Made by a program: the position numbers and the translations under genes
The notes under the pieces: model-generated
Seen by the model: only the letters and a program-made list of their open reading frames with translations
Databases searched by the model: none
Told to the model about the DNA's origin: nothing
Assembly (NCBI GenBank): GCA_030583905.1
Contig: CP129481.1
Span: forward strand, 1,178,001 to 1,242,000
Length of the DNA stretch: 64,000 bases
Origin: Anaerolineales bacterium
Lineage (GTDB): Bacteria > Chloroflexota > Anaerolineae > Anaerolineales > Villigracilaceae
Reading direction: 5' to 3'
Shown here: one piece after another, positions 47,385 to 59,340 of the stretch
How the letters are laid out: the number at the start of each line of letters is the position of its first letter
Numbering within the stretch: the stretch's first letter is position 1

Positions 47385-48941
47385 ATGACCCAAGCCCTCT
47401 ACCGCAAGTACCGTCCCAAACAATGGGATACCGTGATCGGACAAGACCACGTTATCCAAACCCTGACCAACTCCATCAAGGCAGATCGGGTCGGTCATGC
47501 CTATCTCTTCGCGGGACCACGCGGAACGGGCAAGACCACCGTCGCGCGTTTGCTGGCGAAGGCGGTCAACTGTCTCAACGAAGACCCAACTCAGCGCCCC
47601 GACAATACTTGCGACCATTGCAAAGCGGTCAATGAAAATCGCTTCCTTGACTTGATCGAAATCGACGCCGCGTCAAACACATCCGTGGATGATGTCCGCG
47701 ATCTGCGCGACAAGATCAACTTCGCGCCCACGCAAGGCAAGTATAAAATCTACATCATCGACGAAGTCCACATGCTTTCCACGGCGGCGTTCAATGCCCT
47801 GCTCAAAACGCTCGAAGAGCCGCCGCCGCATGCCATTTTCGTTTTAGCCACCACCGAAATTCACAAAATTCCCGCCACGGTGCTTTCGCGCTGTCAACGT
47901 CACGAGTTTCGCCGCGTCCCCATTGATGAGATCGTCAAAAATCTTAAGACCATCACCGCCTCCGAAAACATCCAAGCGGATGACGAGGCGCTCACGCTGA
48001 TTGCCCGTCAGTCGGCGGGGGGCATGCGCGACGCGCAATCACTGCTCGATCAACTTGCGTCCACGGGTACAAAGATCACACTCGCCCTCGCGCAACAAGT
48101 GCTTGGCACGGCAACCAGCCAAACCGTTCTCGATGTCATCACTTCGATCCTCGATCATCAACCGGCACGCGGACTTGAAACCATTCATCACGCGCTCGAC
48201 TCGGGCGCCGATCCGCGTTCGCTGGCACGTCAACTCGTGGAGTACACGCGCGGGCTGATGCTTATTCAAATGGGCAACGCCGAGCAAGTCGAAGCCACGC
48301 GCGAAGTCAAAACCCAAATGGAAGCGCACGCCAACGCCTTCAACACCTCCGATGTTTTGCGCATGATGAAAATTTTCAACAATGCGGCGACGGATCTGCG
48401 CGGCGGCTGGCAGCCATCTTTGAGTCTGGAACTCGCCCTCGCGGAAGTGATCGACGCTCCAGCAGAAGTTGCCCAAGTCGCCGTATCATCCCCGCAGGGG
48501 GCGACGCCTCGGATCAAGCCTCAGCCTGTATCTGCTCCCGCAGCAGAATCCAAGCCCGAGGTTAAGAGCGAAGCGCCGAGTCCCGAAGAGGAGTCAGCGG
48601 TCAGTTCAGGTGACATCGTCAAGGCATGGAAGTCGCTCATCAATACGCTTCCCAAAGCGCAGGCGAATCTCGGTGCGTTGATGAATTCGGTCAAGATGAT
48701 CGACGTGCAAGGCAAGACGCTTATTCTCGGCATGGCAAGTGACGTGCTCGTGGAAAAACTCAACAAGCCCGACCAGATCGAGACCATCCAGCGACTCATC
48801 AAAGACCACTTCCACGTGGATCTGTCCGTGCGCTGTGTGGTCACAAACGCCAAAGGCAAACTCCCCGCACATGTTTCGCAAGACGGCATGGTCGCCGCTG
48901 CGATTCAACACGGCGGGGAGATCGTGGATATGGATGAATAA
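47385..48941 (+). CDS. dnaX: DNA polymerase III subunit gamma/tau
   Basis: A 518-aa clamp-loader ATPase. The N-terminus YRKYRPKQWDTVIGQDHVIQ, Walker A GPRGTGKTTVARLLA, Walker B IIDEVHML and sensor SRCQRHEFRR are intact. The zinc module shows three cysteines (VNCLNED, NTCDHCK) where most family members have four. The C-terminal domain (about 400-518) follows an Ala/Pro/Glu linker. No Shine-Dalgarno precedes the ATG; the space is a heptad array. In most bacteria ybaB and recR follow directly, but here another gene intervenes. Confidence 0.95.
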   Translation: MTQALYRKYRPKQWDTVIGQDHVIQTLTNSIKADRVGHAYLFAGPRGTGKTTVARLLAKAVNCLNEDPTQRPDNTCDHCKAVNENRFLDLIEIDAASNTSVDDVRDLRDKINFAPTQGKYKIYIIDEVHMLSTAAFNALLKTLEEPPPHAIFVLATTEIHKIPATVLSRCQRHEFRRVPIDEIVKNLKTITASENIQADDEALTLIARQSAGGMRDAQSLLDQLASTGTKITLALAQQVLGTATSQTVLDVITSILDHQPARGLETIHHALDSGADPRSLARQLVEYTRGLMLIQMGNAEQVEATREVKTQMEAHANAFNTSDVLRMMKIFNNAATDLRGGWQPSLSLELALAEVIDAPAEVAQVAVSSPQGATPRIKPQPVSAPAAESKPEVKSEAPSPEEESAVSSGDIVKAWKSLINTLPKAQANLGALMNSVKMIDVQGKTLILGMASDVLVEKLNKPDQIETIQRLIKDHFHVDLSVRCVVTNAKGKLPAHVSQDGMVAAAIQHGGEIVDMDE

Positions 48942-48943
48942 GT

Positions 48944-49600
48944 ATGGGTATGGAATATCTAAATTGCAGACATTGCTCTGCGCCAGTTGGTATGAATGAT
49001 ATCAAGATTGAGGAACTTGTGAGATATACGAATGGTTTGTCAATCACGCAGTATACTTATGAGTGTGAATTTTGCACTGACCTAACTGTTTTTTGGCAAA
49101 TTTATGGTAGTAAATATCTTGGATTGCCTTTTGAGATTTCTATTTGGCCTTTTCTGAATGAGCGACCAAAATGTCCGTCTGAAGTGCCTGTTAATATTGC
49201 TAAAGATTATCAGGAAGCATGCTTAGTTTTGCCTATTAGCCCTAAAGCATCCGCCGCGTTAAGCCGTCGATGTTTACAAAGCCTTCTTCGTGAGTCCGCA
49301 AAGGTCAGACATAGTGATTTATCTAATGAAATACAAGAAGTTATAGATAGCGGGAAGTTAACTTCCCAATTAGTTGACTCTTTGGATGCGGTTAGGAATA
49401 TCGGGAATTTTGCCGCTCACCCAATAAAAAGTAAAAATACAGGGGAAATATTTGATATTGAGCCTGGGGAAGCCTCTTGGAGTTTAGATGTACTTGAGCA
49501 GTTATTTGATTTTTACTATGTTCAACCTGCAAAAATTTCTAAAAAACGAGAAGCATTAAATACAAAATTAAAAGAGGCTGGAAAGCCTCCTATGAAATGA
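48944..49600 (+). CDS. DUF4145-like zinc-ribbon protein inserted in dnaX-recR operon
   Basis: A 218-aa protein with an N-terminal zinc ribbon (CRHC at about 8-11 and CEFC at about 40-43). A C-terminal helical DUF4145-like region follows, with SPKASAALSRRCLQSLLRES and LDAVRNIGNFAAHPI, the conserved R..GN.aaHp element. Such proteins often accompany restriction or other defence genes, but the molecular role is unknown. Codon usage is conspicuously AT-rich compared with dnaX before it and ybaB after it. It begins two bases after the dnaX stop and ends 21 bases before ybaB, whose AGGAG site is intact. It is probably a recent acquisition. Confidence 0.8.
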   Translation: MGMEYLNCRHCSAPVGMNDIKIEELVRYTNGLSITQYTYECEFCTDLTVFWQIYGSKYLGLPFEISIWPFLNERPKCPSEVPVNIAKDYQEACLVLPISPKASAALSRRCLQSLLRESAKVRHSDLSNEIQEVIDSGKLTSQLVDSLDAVRNIGNFAAHPIKSKNTGEIFDIEPGEASWSLDVLEQLFDFYYVQPAKISKKREALNTKLKEAGKPPMK

Positions 49601-49621
49601 AATTGTTTTAGGAGAAAACAA

Positions 49622-49951
49622 ATGGCAAAAGGATTTAACAAAGGACCCGCCATGGGCGGGCAGGGTGGAATGATGCAGCAGTTGCAAAAACTGCAACAAC
49701 AAATGGAAGAAGCGCAGGCGAAACTCGCCGAAGAGACAGTCACCGTCACAACGGGCGGCGGCGCGATCAAAGTCGTCATGACCGGCGACCAGAAATGCAA
49801 ATCCGTCGAAATCTCCCCCGATTTCCTCAAAGATGCGGATGCCGAAATGCTGCAAGACATGGTCTTGTCCGCCGTCAACATGGCGCTCGACCAATCGCGT
49901 GAACTCCAGCAAAAGTTGATGGGTCCGCTGGCGGGTGGGCTTCCATTTTAA
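49622..49951 (+). CDS. ybaB: YbaB/EbfC family nucleoid-associated protein
   Basis: A 109-aa small DNA-binding protein that dimerises as a tweezer-like structure. The Met/Gln-rich coiled coil GMMQQLQKLQQQMEEAQAKL and ISPDFLKDADAEMLQDMVLS are typical. It is normally encoded between dnaX and recR, as here apart from the inserted gene. AGGAG lies seven bases before the ATG. Confidence 0.93.
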   Translation: MAKGFNKGPAMGGQGGMMQQLQKLQQQMEEAQAKLAEETVTVTTGGGAIKVVMTGDQKCKSVEISPDFLKDADAEMLQDMVLSAVNMALDQSRELQQKLMGPLAGGLPF

Positions 49952-50018
49952 GTTTCAGGTTCCAAGTATCAGGTGTCAAGTTTTGCACCTGACACCTGAC
50001 ACCTGACACCTGACACCT
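49951..50018. repeat. Nine-unit heptad array between ybaB and recR
   Basis: In perfect register from the last base of the ybaB stop to the recR ATG: AGTTTCA, GGTTCCA, AGTATCA, GGTGTCA, AGTTTTG, four identical CACCTGA units (49986-50013), then CACCT. The first block is rich in units that are near reverse complements of the second, so a hairpin is possible. Confidence 0.88.
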
Positions 50019-50624
50019 ATGCTTCTCCCCGAATCCATTCAATCCCTCGTCACCGCCCTCGAACGCCTGCCCGGCATCGGACCAAAGTCCGCTTCGCGGC
50101 TGGCGTTCTATCTTCTTCGCGCGTCTGAAGATGTCGCGCAAGATTTATCTACAGCGTTGGCGAATCTCAAAGCCAATACCGCCTTCTGCTCCGAATGCTT
50201 CAACATCACCGACGCAGGACGCGAACGCTGTGAGATCTGCGAATCCCAAAAGCGCGATTCGTCTCTCATCTGTGTCGTCGAAGAAGCCCTGGACGTCCTC
50301 GCGCTCGAACGCACAGGCGGCTTTCAAGGCAAGTATCACGTCTTGCAGGGAGTTTTATCTCCCATCGAAGGCATTGGTCCCGACGACTTGAAGATCAAGC
50401 AGCTCGCCGAACGCATAGCGCGTGGGGGGGTGGGGGAGGTCATCATCGCCACCAATCCCAGCATGGAAGGCGACGCGACGGCGCTTTATCTTCGTCAGCA
50501 ACTTGAGCCGATGGGCGTCAAAGTCACCCGTCTCGCGCGCGGTCTGCCCGTGGGAGGTGATCTGGAATATGCCGATCAAAACACATTACTGCGTGCGCTG
50601 GCTGGCAGGCACGAAATGAACTAA
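50019..50624 (+). CDS. recR: Recombination protein RecR
   Basis: A 201-aa RecFOR-pathway protein that helps load RecA on gapped DNA. Helix-hairpin-helix LPGIGPKSASRLAFYLL, the C4 zinc finger (CSECFNITDAGRERCEIC) and the Toprim domain (ICVVEEALDVLALERTGGF, IIATNPSMEGDATALYL) are complete. No Shine-Dalgarno: the heptad array runs right up to the ATG. Confidence 0.96.
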   Translation: MLLPESIQSLVTALERLPGIGPKSASRLAFYLLRASEDVAQDLSTALANLKANTAFCSECFNITDAGRERCEICESQKRDSSLICVVEEALDVLALERTGGFQGKYHVLQGVLSPIEGIGPDDLKIKQLAERIARGGVGEVIIATNPSMEGDATALYLRQQLEPMGVKVTRLARGLPVGGDLEYADQNTLLRALAGRHEMN

Positions 50625-50628
50625 TCCC

Positions 50629-50656
50629 TAATGGGGCGCGAAAACCGCGCCCCTAC
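50629..50656. repeat. GC-rich single-hairpin repeat
   Basis: GGGGCGCG, AAAAC, CGCGCCCC then TAC: a one-hairpin relative of the elements at 16443 and 39537. It lies between recR and the glycosyltransferase gene and explains the spurious upstream extension of that frame. Confidence 0.65.
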
Positions 50657-50666
50657 GATTTTAAAA

Positions 50667-51920
50667 ATGAACATCACCATCCTCACCTTCGGTTCGCGCG
50701 GCGACGTCCAACCGTTTCTTCCTTTATCCCTCGGCTTGATGTCCCGCGGACATAACGTCACTCTCGCTGCGCCAGCGCGATTCAAAGATCTTATTGGAGA
50801 ACACGGCATCACATTTTTTCCACTTCCCGGCGATCCCGAAGAACTCAGCCGCCGTCTCAACGATGCGGGCTACAACTTCATCAGGCAGGTAAAAGAACTC
50901 ATGTCCCATGCGGTGGACATCGGCGTGGAGATGCTCCATCAAACCGAAGAAGCCTGCCGCGACGCCGACCTCATCATCCACACCTTCGCTCATGCCGTCG
51001 GCGCGCACACCCTCGCCCGCGAGAAGAACATCCCCGATATTCACATCCAAACCTTCCCCATGTTCGCGCCCACAGGCGATTATCCCAACGTCACCATGCC
51101 GAATCTGGGAAGCCGTTTTTTGAATCGCCTAACGCACACGCTCTCGATACAAGTCACCATGCTGACATCGACGATAGGATTTGAACAAGTCCGCCGCCGC
51201 GCGGGATTACCCAAGCGAAAACTGTATCACCCCTTCAAGGATGATCCGCCTCGCCTCCGGACCCCGATCCTGTGTGCCTGGTCCACAAGCCTTCTCCCAC
51301 CCTCAAGCGATTGGAATCCGCGCGTGCATGTCACTGGATATTATTTTCTCCCCGAAAACAAATCCTATTCTCCTCCGCCCGAATTGGATGAATTCCTGAA
51401 ATCGGGAAAACCTCCAGTTTGTGTATCATTCGGAAGCATGGTCAATAAGAATGCCGAGAAGATTGACGCCATCATTCGCGATGTGCTGAAGCAAACAGGT
51501 AATCGTGGCATCATCCTGTCAGGGTGGGGGAGCGCGCATCGTGAATCGACGAGCAAATTGCTGTATCTTGAGTCTGCTCCGCATGATTGGTTGCTACCGA
51601 AATGCAAGATGCTTATCCATCACGGCGGCGCTGGCACAACGTCCGCTGGCTTACGCGCAGGCGTTCCACAGGTGGTTGTGCCCTTCATGGCAGATCAACC
51701 GTTTTGGGGGGATCGAGTCTATACAGTTGGTGTTGGTCCCAAACCGATTCGCGTGAATCAACTTTCGGTGGAGAAGATGGTGAGCGTCATGGCTGAGGCG
51801 GAGACGAATTTAATTCTTGAGCGTGCGCAGGTCACAGGTCAACGCATACGAAGCGAAGAAGGAGTTGATACTGCGGTCAAGTTGATCGAGTCTTATGTGG
51901 TAGAATTCGGGCGCTTGTAA
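50667..51920 (+). CDS. UGT/MGT-type glycosyltransferase
   Basis: A 417-aa GT-B-fold glycosyltransferase related to sterol, lipid and macrolide glucosyltransferases (GT1). The N-terminus ITILTFGSRGDVQPFLPLSL is the typical acceptor-domain start. The C-terminal nucleotide-sugar domain has VSFGSMVNKNAEKIDAI and the signature CKMLIHHGGAGTTSAGLRAG, with QVVVPFMADQPFWGDRV. The acceptor is probably a hydrophobic or lipid molecule. The start at 50667 was chosen because the preceding 12 codons are repeat DNA. Confidence 0.9.
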   Translation: MNITILTFGSRGDVQPFLPLSLGLMSRGHNVTLAAPARFKDLIGEHGITFFPLPGDPEELSRRLNDAGYNFIRQVKELMSHAVDIGVEMLHQTEEACRDADLIIHTFAHAVGAHTLAREKNIPDIHIQTFPMFAPTGDYPNVTMPNLGSRFLNRLTHTLSIQVTMLTSTIGFEQVRRRAGLPKRKLYHPFKDDPPRLRTPILCAWSTSLLPPSSDWNPRVHVTGYYFLPENKSYSPPPELDEFLKSGKPPVCVSFGSMVNKNAEKIDAIIRDVLKQTGNRGIILSGWGSAHRESTSKLLYLESAPHDWLLPKCKMLIHHGGAGTTSAGLRAGVPQVVVPFMADQPFWGDRVYTVGVGPKPIRVNQLSVEKMVSVMAEAETNLILERAQVTGQRIRSEEGVDTAVKLIESYVVEFGRL

Positions 51921-51974
51921 ATTTCCATCCCAAAAACTGACGCGATTTTTTAAGGTTTAAATGTCAAATAACCA

Positions 51975-52002
51975 TTGACAAAGGAATGGAAATGCATATA
52001 AT
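51975..52002 (+). promoter_or_regulatory. rRNA promoter P1
   Basis: A perfect TTGACA (51975-51980), 16-base spacer and perfect TATAAT (51997-52002). It lies about 300 bases before 16S. The stretch 51921-52300 has no gene and holds the rRNA promoters and leader. Confidence 0.85.
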
Positions 52003-52158
52003 CAACATTCGCCAGTACAAAACAAAAGATTTCGTCTCCCAGACAGATCATTGACAACTGAGTAACCGTCTTCCATCAGAGACACAAAGCAATGGGTTTT
52101 GCAGCCTGATGAGCCGATGCGAAAGAAAATGCATCGGTATTTTAGTCTGTAAAAAACC

Positions 52159-52187
52159 TTGACGACGGTTGACGCAGCGAGTAGAAT
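52159..52187 (+). promoter_or_regulatory. rRNA promoter P2
   Basis: TTGACG (52159-52164), 17-base spacer, TAGAAT (52182-52187). A second, slightly weaker promoter closer to 16S. Confidence 0.65.
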
Positions 52188-52207
52188 ACCGCTCGCTCAA
52201 TTGGCAA

Positions 52208-52219
52208 GCACCTTAACAA
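52208..52219 (+). promoter_or_regulatory. boxA-like antitermination site
   Basis: GCACCTTAACAA closely resembles the rRNA boxA core (GCTCTTTAACAA), which recruits Nus factors. A small hairpin CACTC-GCAA-GAGTG with a T-run follows at 52281-52300, immediately before 16S, so antitermination would make sense here. Confidence 0.6.
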
Positions 52220-52238
52220 TTGAAAAGTGATAGGAAAC
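52217..52238 (+). other. 16S precursor processing stem, 5' arm
   Basis: These 22 bases pair with 53894-53915 after 16S over their full length, with two G-U pairs. They enclose the 16S RNA as in RNase III processing stems. Confidence 0.75.
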
Positions 52239-52300
52239 AACATTTTTGTTGAACCAGTAAATTCCGTAAAGTAGAAACCACACTCGCAAGAGTGAGATTT

Positions 52301-53813
<1,513 letters not shown>

Positions 53814-53929
53814 TAGAGTAAGTGAGCGCTTCTCAAGGGAAGTTGCTCTACAATTGCCCACACGGTGAACATGGGCGCTGGTCTGCAGAATGAGTTTCCT
53901 GTCACTTTTCAGTTGTTGAGGCAGTACTG

Positions 53930-54003
<74 letters not shown>

Positions 54004-54020
54004 CTAACCAGGCAAGTCCT

Positions 54021-54092
54021 GGGGATGTAGCTCAGCGGGAGAGCAGCGCCTTTGCAAGGCGAAGGTCGCGGGTTCAAATCCCGCCATCTCCA
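54021..54092 (+). tRNA. tRNA-Ala (UGC)
   Basis: A 72-base cloverleaf with acceptor GGGGATG/CATCTCC, anticodon loop TTTGCAA (TGC) and T-loop TTCAAAT. CCA is not encoded. One mismatch closes the anticodon stem. Confidence 0.96.
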
Positions 54093-54394
54093 CTGAGTTT
54101 GTATCCAGAGTTTCATGGAGAGTAATAAGAGTTTGTTAAATAAGAAGCAGACATAAGTTCGAGAAAAGCACCGCGTTGATTGGGTTTTCAATGACCCGGC
54201 GGTGAGCGCTGGGTCGTTTTGTGTCTGTAAACCGAATAGTTGAAGGGTGACCGATGCCCTTGAGTTGATCGAGAGTATCGGTCACCGGTCAAACGGTGAG
54301 TGAACCTTAAAAACTGAATAGCAATTGATGTAGGCCGACAAAGCAATTTGTCATAAGTTAAAGAAAGAAAAGTATCAATTTCTCCGCATCACGT
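54093..54394 (+). other. tRNA-Ala to 23S spacer with hairpins
   Basis: No gene. It contains a 9-bp hairpin (54193-54215, ending in GTTTTG) and a perfect 10-base inverted repeat GGTGACCGAT / ATCGGTCACC (54246-54255 and 54277-54286). The 5' arm of the 23S processing stem (about 54379-54392) pairs with 57349-57361. Confidence 0.7.
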
Positions 54395-57347
<2,953 letters not shown>

Positions 57348-57423
57348 TGTGGTGCGGAGAACTTGGTACTTTTCTAACCATACATCATATAATTGCTGTT
57401 CAGTAACAACTTTGTGAAATTGT

Positions 57424-57543
57424 CCCTTGGTGATTTGAGCGACGTGGGTACACCCGGTCCCATCCCGAACCCGGAAGTTAAGCACGTCAGCGCCGATGGT
57501 ACTTGGAGGGCGACCTCCCGGGAGAGTAGGTCATTGCCAAGGG
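57424..57543 (+). rRNA. rrf: 5S ribosomal RNA
   Basis: A 120-base molecule with terminal stem CCCTTGG / CCAAGGG and the conserved core CCCATCCCGAACCCGGAAGT. A T-rich run (57547-57565) follows and probably ends the rRNA operon. Confidence 0.95.
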
Positions 57544-57599
57544 GCTTTTCTTTTAATTTTTTTTCTGCTGAGAATCTTCTCATCTGCAGATTAATCGTG

Positions 57600-57605
57600 T
57601 ATAAT
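57600..57605 (+). promoter_or_regulatory. -10 box of rpsU-infA
   Basis: A perfect TATAAT with the predicted start near 57612, giving a leader of about 167 bases before rpsU. No clear -35 box is seen. Confidence 0.55.
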
Positions 57606-57682
57606 CTTCAAAGCAGATTCGGCTGCGGATGTTCATTCCGCTGGTTAAAATCAAAGGAGTGTGAAGCGTAATTTTTGACGTA

Positions 57683-57749
57683 CGGTCATGGAGTTCGTTT
57701 CAGGTTTGATGGATGCCCTCGGCTGAGTCTGTGTGACCGCCGATTTTTT
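57683..57749 (+). promoter_or_regulatory. Possible attenuator in rpsU leader
   Basis: TCGGC (57719-57723) and GCCGA (57739-57743) form a hairpin followed directly by six T, a terminator-like element inside the leader, 30 bases before rpsU. An upstream CGGTCA (57683-57688) can instead pair with TGACCG (57734-57739), overlapping the 3' arm. That is the layout of an antiterminator. Translational or protein feedback on rpsU is possible. Confidence 0.4.
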
Positions 57750-57778
57750 ATTTCCATAACGGAAAGGAGGTGAATACA

Positions 57779-57976
57779 GTGGCAATTGTAAATTTACGAA
57801 ATGGCGAGTCCCAGGACTCCCTGCTCAAACGCTTTCGCAAGAAGGTCGTGAAGAGCGGTGTTTTAAGCACTGTTCGCCGCAAACGCTGGTTCGTTTCCAA
57901 GAGCGAAACCCGCCGTATGGAAAAGAAGAAGGCGATCCGCCGCATCAAACGGCGCTCCTTCAAGGATAATGAATAG
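57779..57976 (+). CDS. rpsU: 30S ribosomal protein S21 (bS21)
   Basis: A 65-aa basic protein of the small subunit, near the anti-Shine-Dalgarno. [20 protein letters not shown] and [20 protein letters not shown] are typical. The start is GTG at 57779 with AAGGAGGTG eight bases upstream; an in-frame GTG at 57770 lies inside that site and is rejected. It is followed by infA after 35 bases. Confidence 0.93.
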   Translation: MAIVNLRNGESQDSLLKRFRKKVVKSGVLSTVRRKRWFVSKSETRRMEKKKAIRRIKRRSFKDNE

Positions 57977-58011
57977 TACCAAACCCATTGGTGCAAGATC
58001 GAGAGGCATGT

Positions 58012-58260
58012 ATGGCTAAAGAAGAAGGAAAAATCAAGGTGGATGGTCTGGTGATCGAAGCATTGCCGGGCACCCAGTTCCGCGTGAGGCTGGATAACGG
58101 TCACGAGGTGCTGGCATATCTCTCCGGCAAGATGCGCAAGCACTACATCCGCATTCTGCTTGGTGACCGCGTTTCGCTTGAAATGTCGCCCTACGACATG
58201 AGCCGCGGACGCATCACCTTCCGCCAGCGCAAACAAGCCCCTGTGGCTCCTGTTGAATAA
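58012..58260 (+). CDS. infA: Translation initiation factor IF-1
   Basis: An 82-aa OB-fold protein binding the ribosomal A site during initiation. [40 protein letters not shown] and [20 protein letters not shown] are diagnostic. It is slightly longer than the usual 72 aa because of a C-terminal tail ([11 protein letters not shown]-like). The ATG at 58012 has GAGAGG close upstream. Here it is paired with rpsU rather than lying in the rpmJ/rpsM cluster. Confidence 0.94.
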   Translation: MAKEEGKIKVDGLVIEALPGTQFRVRLDNGHEVLAYLSGKMRKHYIRILLGDRVSLEMSPYDMSRGRITFRQRKQAPVAPVE

Positions 58261-58288
58261 CAGCCTCTCCGCTAAAGTATCCACACAA

Positions 58289-58317
58289 AAAAGACTCCCG
58301 CAAAACGGGAGTCTTTT
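58289..58317. terminator. Bidirectional terminator after infA
   Basis: AAAAGACTCCCG, loop CAAAA, CGGGAGTCTTTT: a 12-bp stem with A- and T-runs, between convergent infA and the DHOD-like gene. Confidence 0.9.
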
Positions 58318-58338
58318 GTACTTATGATCTGGTTGGAT

Positions 58339-59340
58339 TTATGGCAGTTCACGCCATGAGCCAAGCACCTTCATATAGTTCGCGCGCTCGAAGGCGGCAG
58401 GCTCGCGGACATTCTTCTGCGCCATGCTGCCCTGCATTTGTTCGATGGACTCATACTCGCGTTCCTTCATCCATGCTTCAACGCCTCCGAGGATCCCGCC
58501 CACAGCCTGCTCGCCGTGATTGAGCAGGGTCGAGGCTGTCATCGTGACCTTCGCCCCTGCCATCATCGCCTTGATGACGTCGGTGGCGGTATGCACGCCG
58601 CTGGTAAGCGCAAAATCGGCATTGACCTTGCCGTACAATATCGAGATCCAGCGCAGAGGCAGGCGCATATCAGCCGATGTGCTCAGGTCGAGGTTGTGGA
58701 TGATGTCCAGTTCGTCGAGGTCAAAGTCGGGTTGGTAGAAGCGGTTGAAGAGCACGAGCCCGTTCGCGCCTGCGTCCACGAGGCGTTTGGCAAAGTTTGG
58801 CAGGGAGGTGATGTATGGGCTGAGCTTCACCGCCAGCGGAATTTTGATCGCCGAGCGGACATCCGCCACCAGATCCACCTGCGCGGCTTCCAGTTCCTCG
58901 CTTTTCAGGTCGGGGTCGGTGGCGAGGTAATACAGGTTGAGTTCAAGCGCGTCCGCGCCCGCTTCTTCGATGCGTTTGGCATAACTCGTCCAGCCGCCTT
59001 TGGAAACGCCGTTCAAACTGCCGATGACGGGAATGCTCAGGGCTTTCTTCAGCCCAGCCACCATGTTGAGGTATTTCTCGGGGCTGACGCCGTACATGCC
59101 GCCGTCGGGGAGGTAGGACTGGGCTTCGGCAAAAGCGTCGGAACCGCGGGTCAGGAAATGGTCGAGTTCGAGGCTCTCATGGATGATCTGTTCCTCGAAG
59201 AGGGAGTACATCACGATGGCGGAGATGCCCGCTTCCTCCAATTTCTTCGCCCTGTCGATCCGTTTGGAGAGGGGCGAGGCGGAGGCGACGAGCGGGTTCT
59301 TGAGTTTTAGACCAAGATAGGTCGTGGAAAGATTCGTCAT
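58339..59340 (-). CDS. Dihydroorotate-dehydrogenase-like flavoprotein
   Basis: A 333-aa TIM-barrel flavoprotein of the DHOD-like family. The N-terminus [20 protein letters not shown] and [20 protein letters not shown] match the fold, and [20 protein letters not shown] matches the phosphate-binding end. It lacks the usual class 1 catalytic Cys-loop pattern as far as can be seen. Members next to nifJ are probably not pyrimidine enzymes. Its ATG overlaps the nifJ stop (ATGA), so it is translationally coupled to pyruvate:ferredoxin oxidoreductase. Confidence 0.85.
   Translation of the reverse strand: MTNLSTTYLGLKLKNPLVASASPLSKRIDRAKKLEEAGISAIVMYSLFEEQIIHESLELDHFLTRGSDAFAEAQSYLPDGGMYGVSPEKYLNMVAGLKKALSIPVIGSLNGVSKGGWTSYAKRIEEAGADALELNLYYLATDPDLKSEELEAAQVDLVADVRSAIKIPLAVKLSPYITSLPNFAKRLVDAGANGLVLFNRFYQPDFDLDELDIIHNLDLSTSADMRLPLRWISILYGKVNADFALTSGVHTATDVIKAMMAGAKVTMTASTLLNHGEQAVGGILGGVEAWMKEREYESIEQMQGSMAQKNVREPAAFERANYMKVLGSWRELP

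Noticed and set aside
47295-50018. Heptad arrays as a possible CRISPR array
   Set aside because: Units are 7 bp with no spacers, and no cas genes are present.
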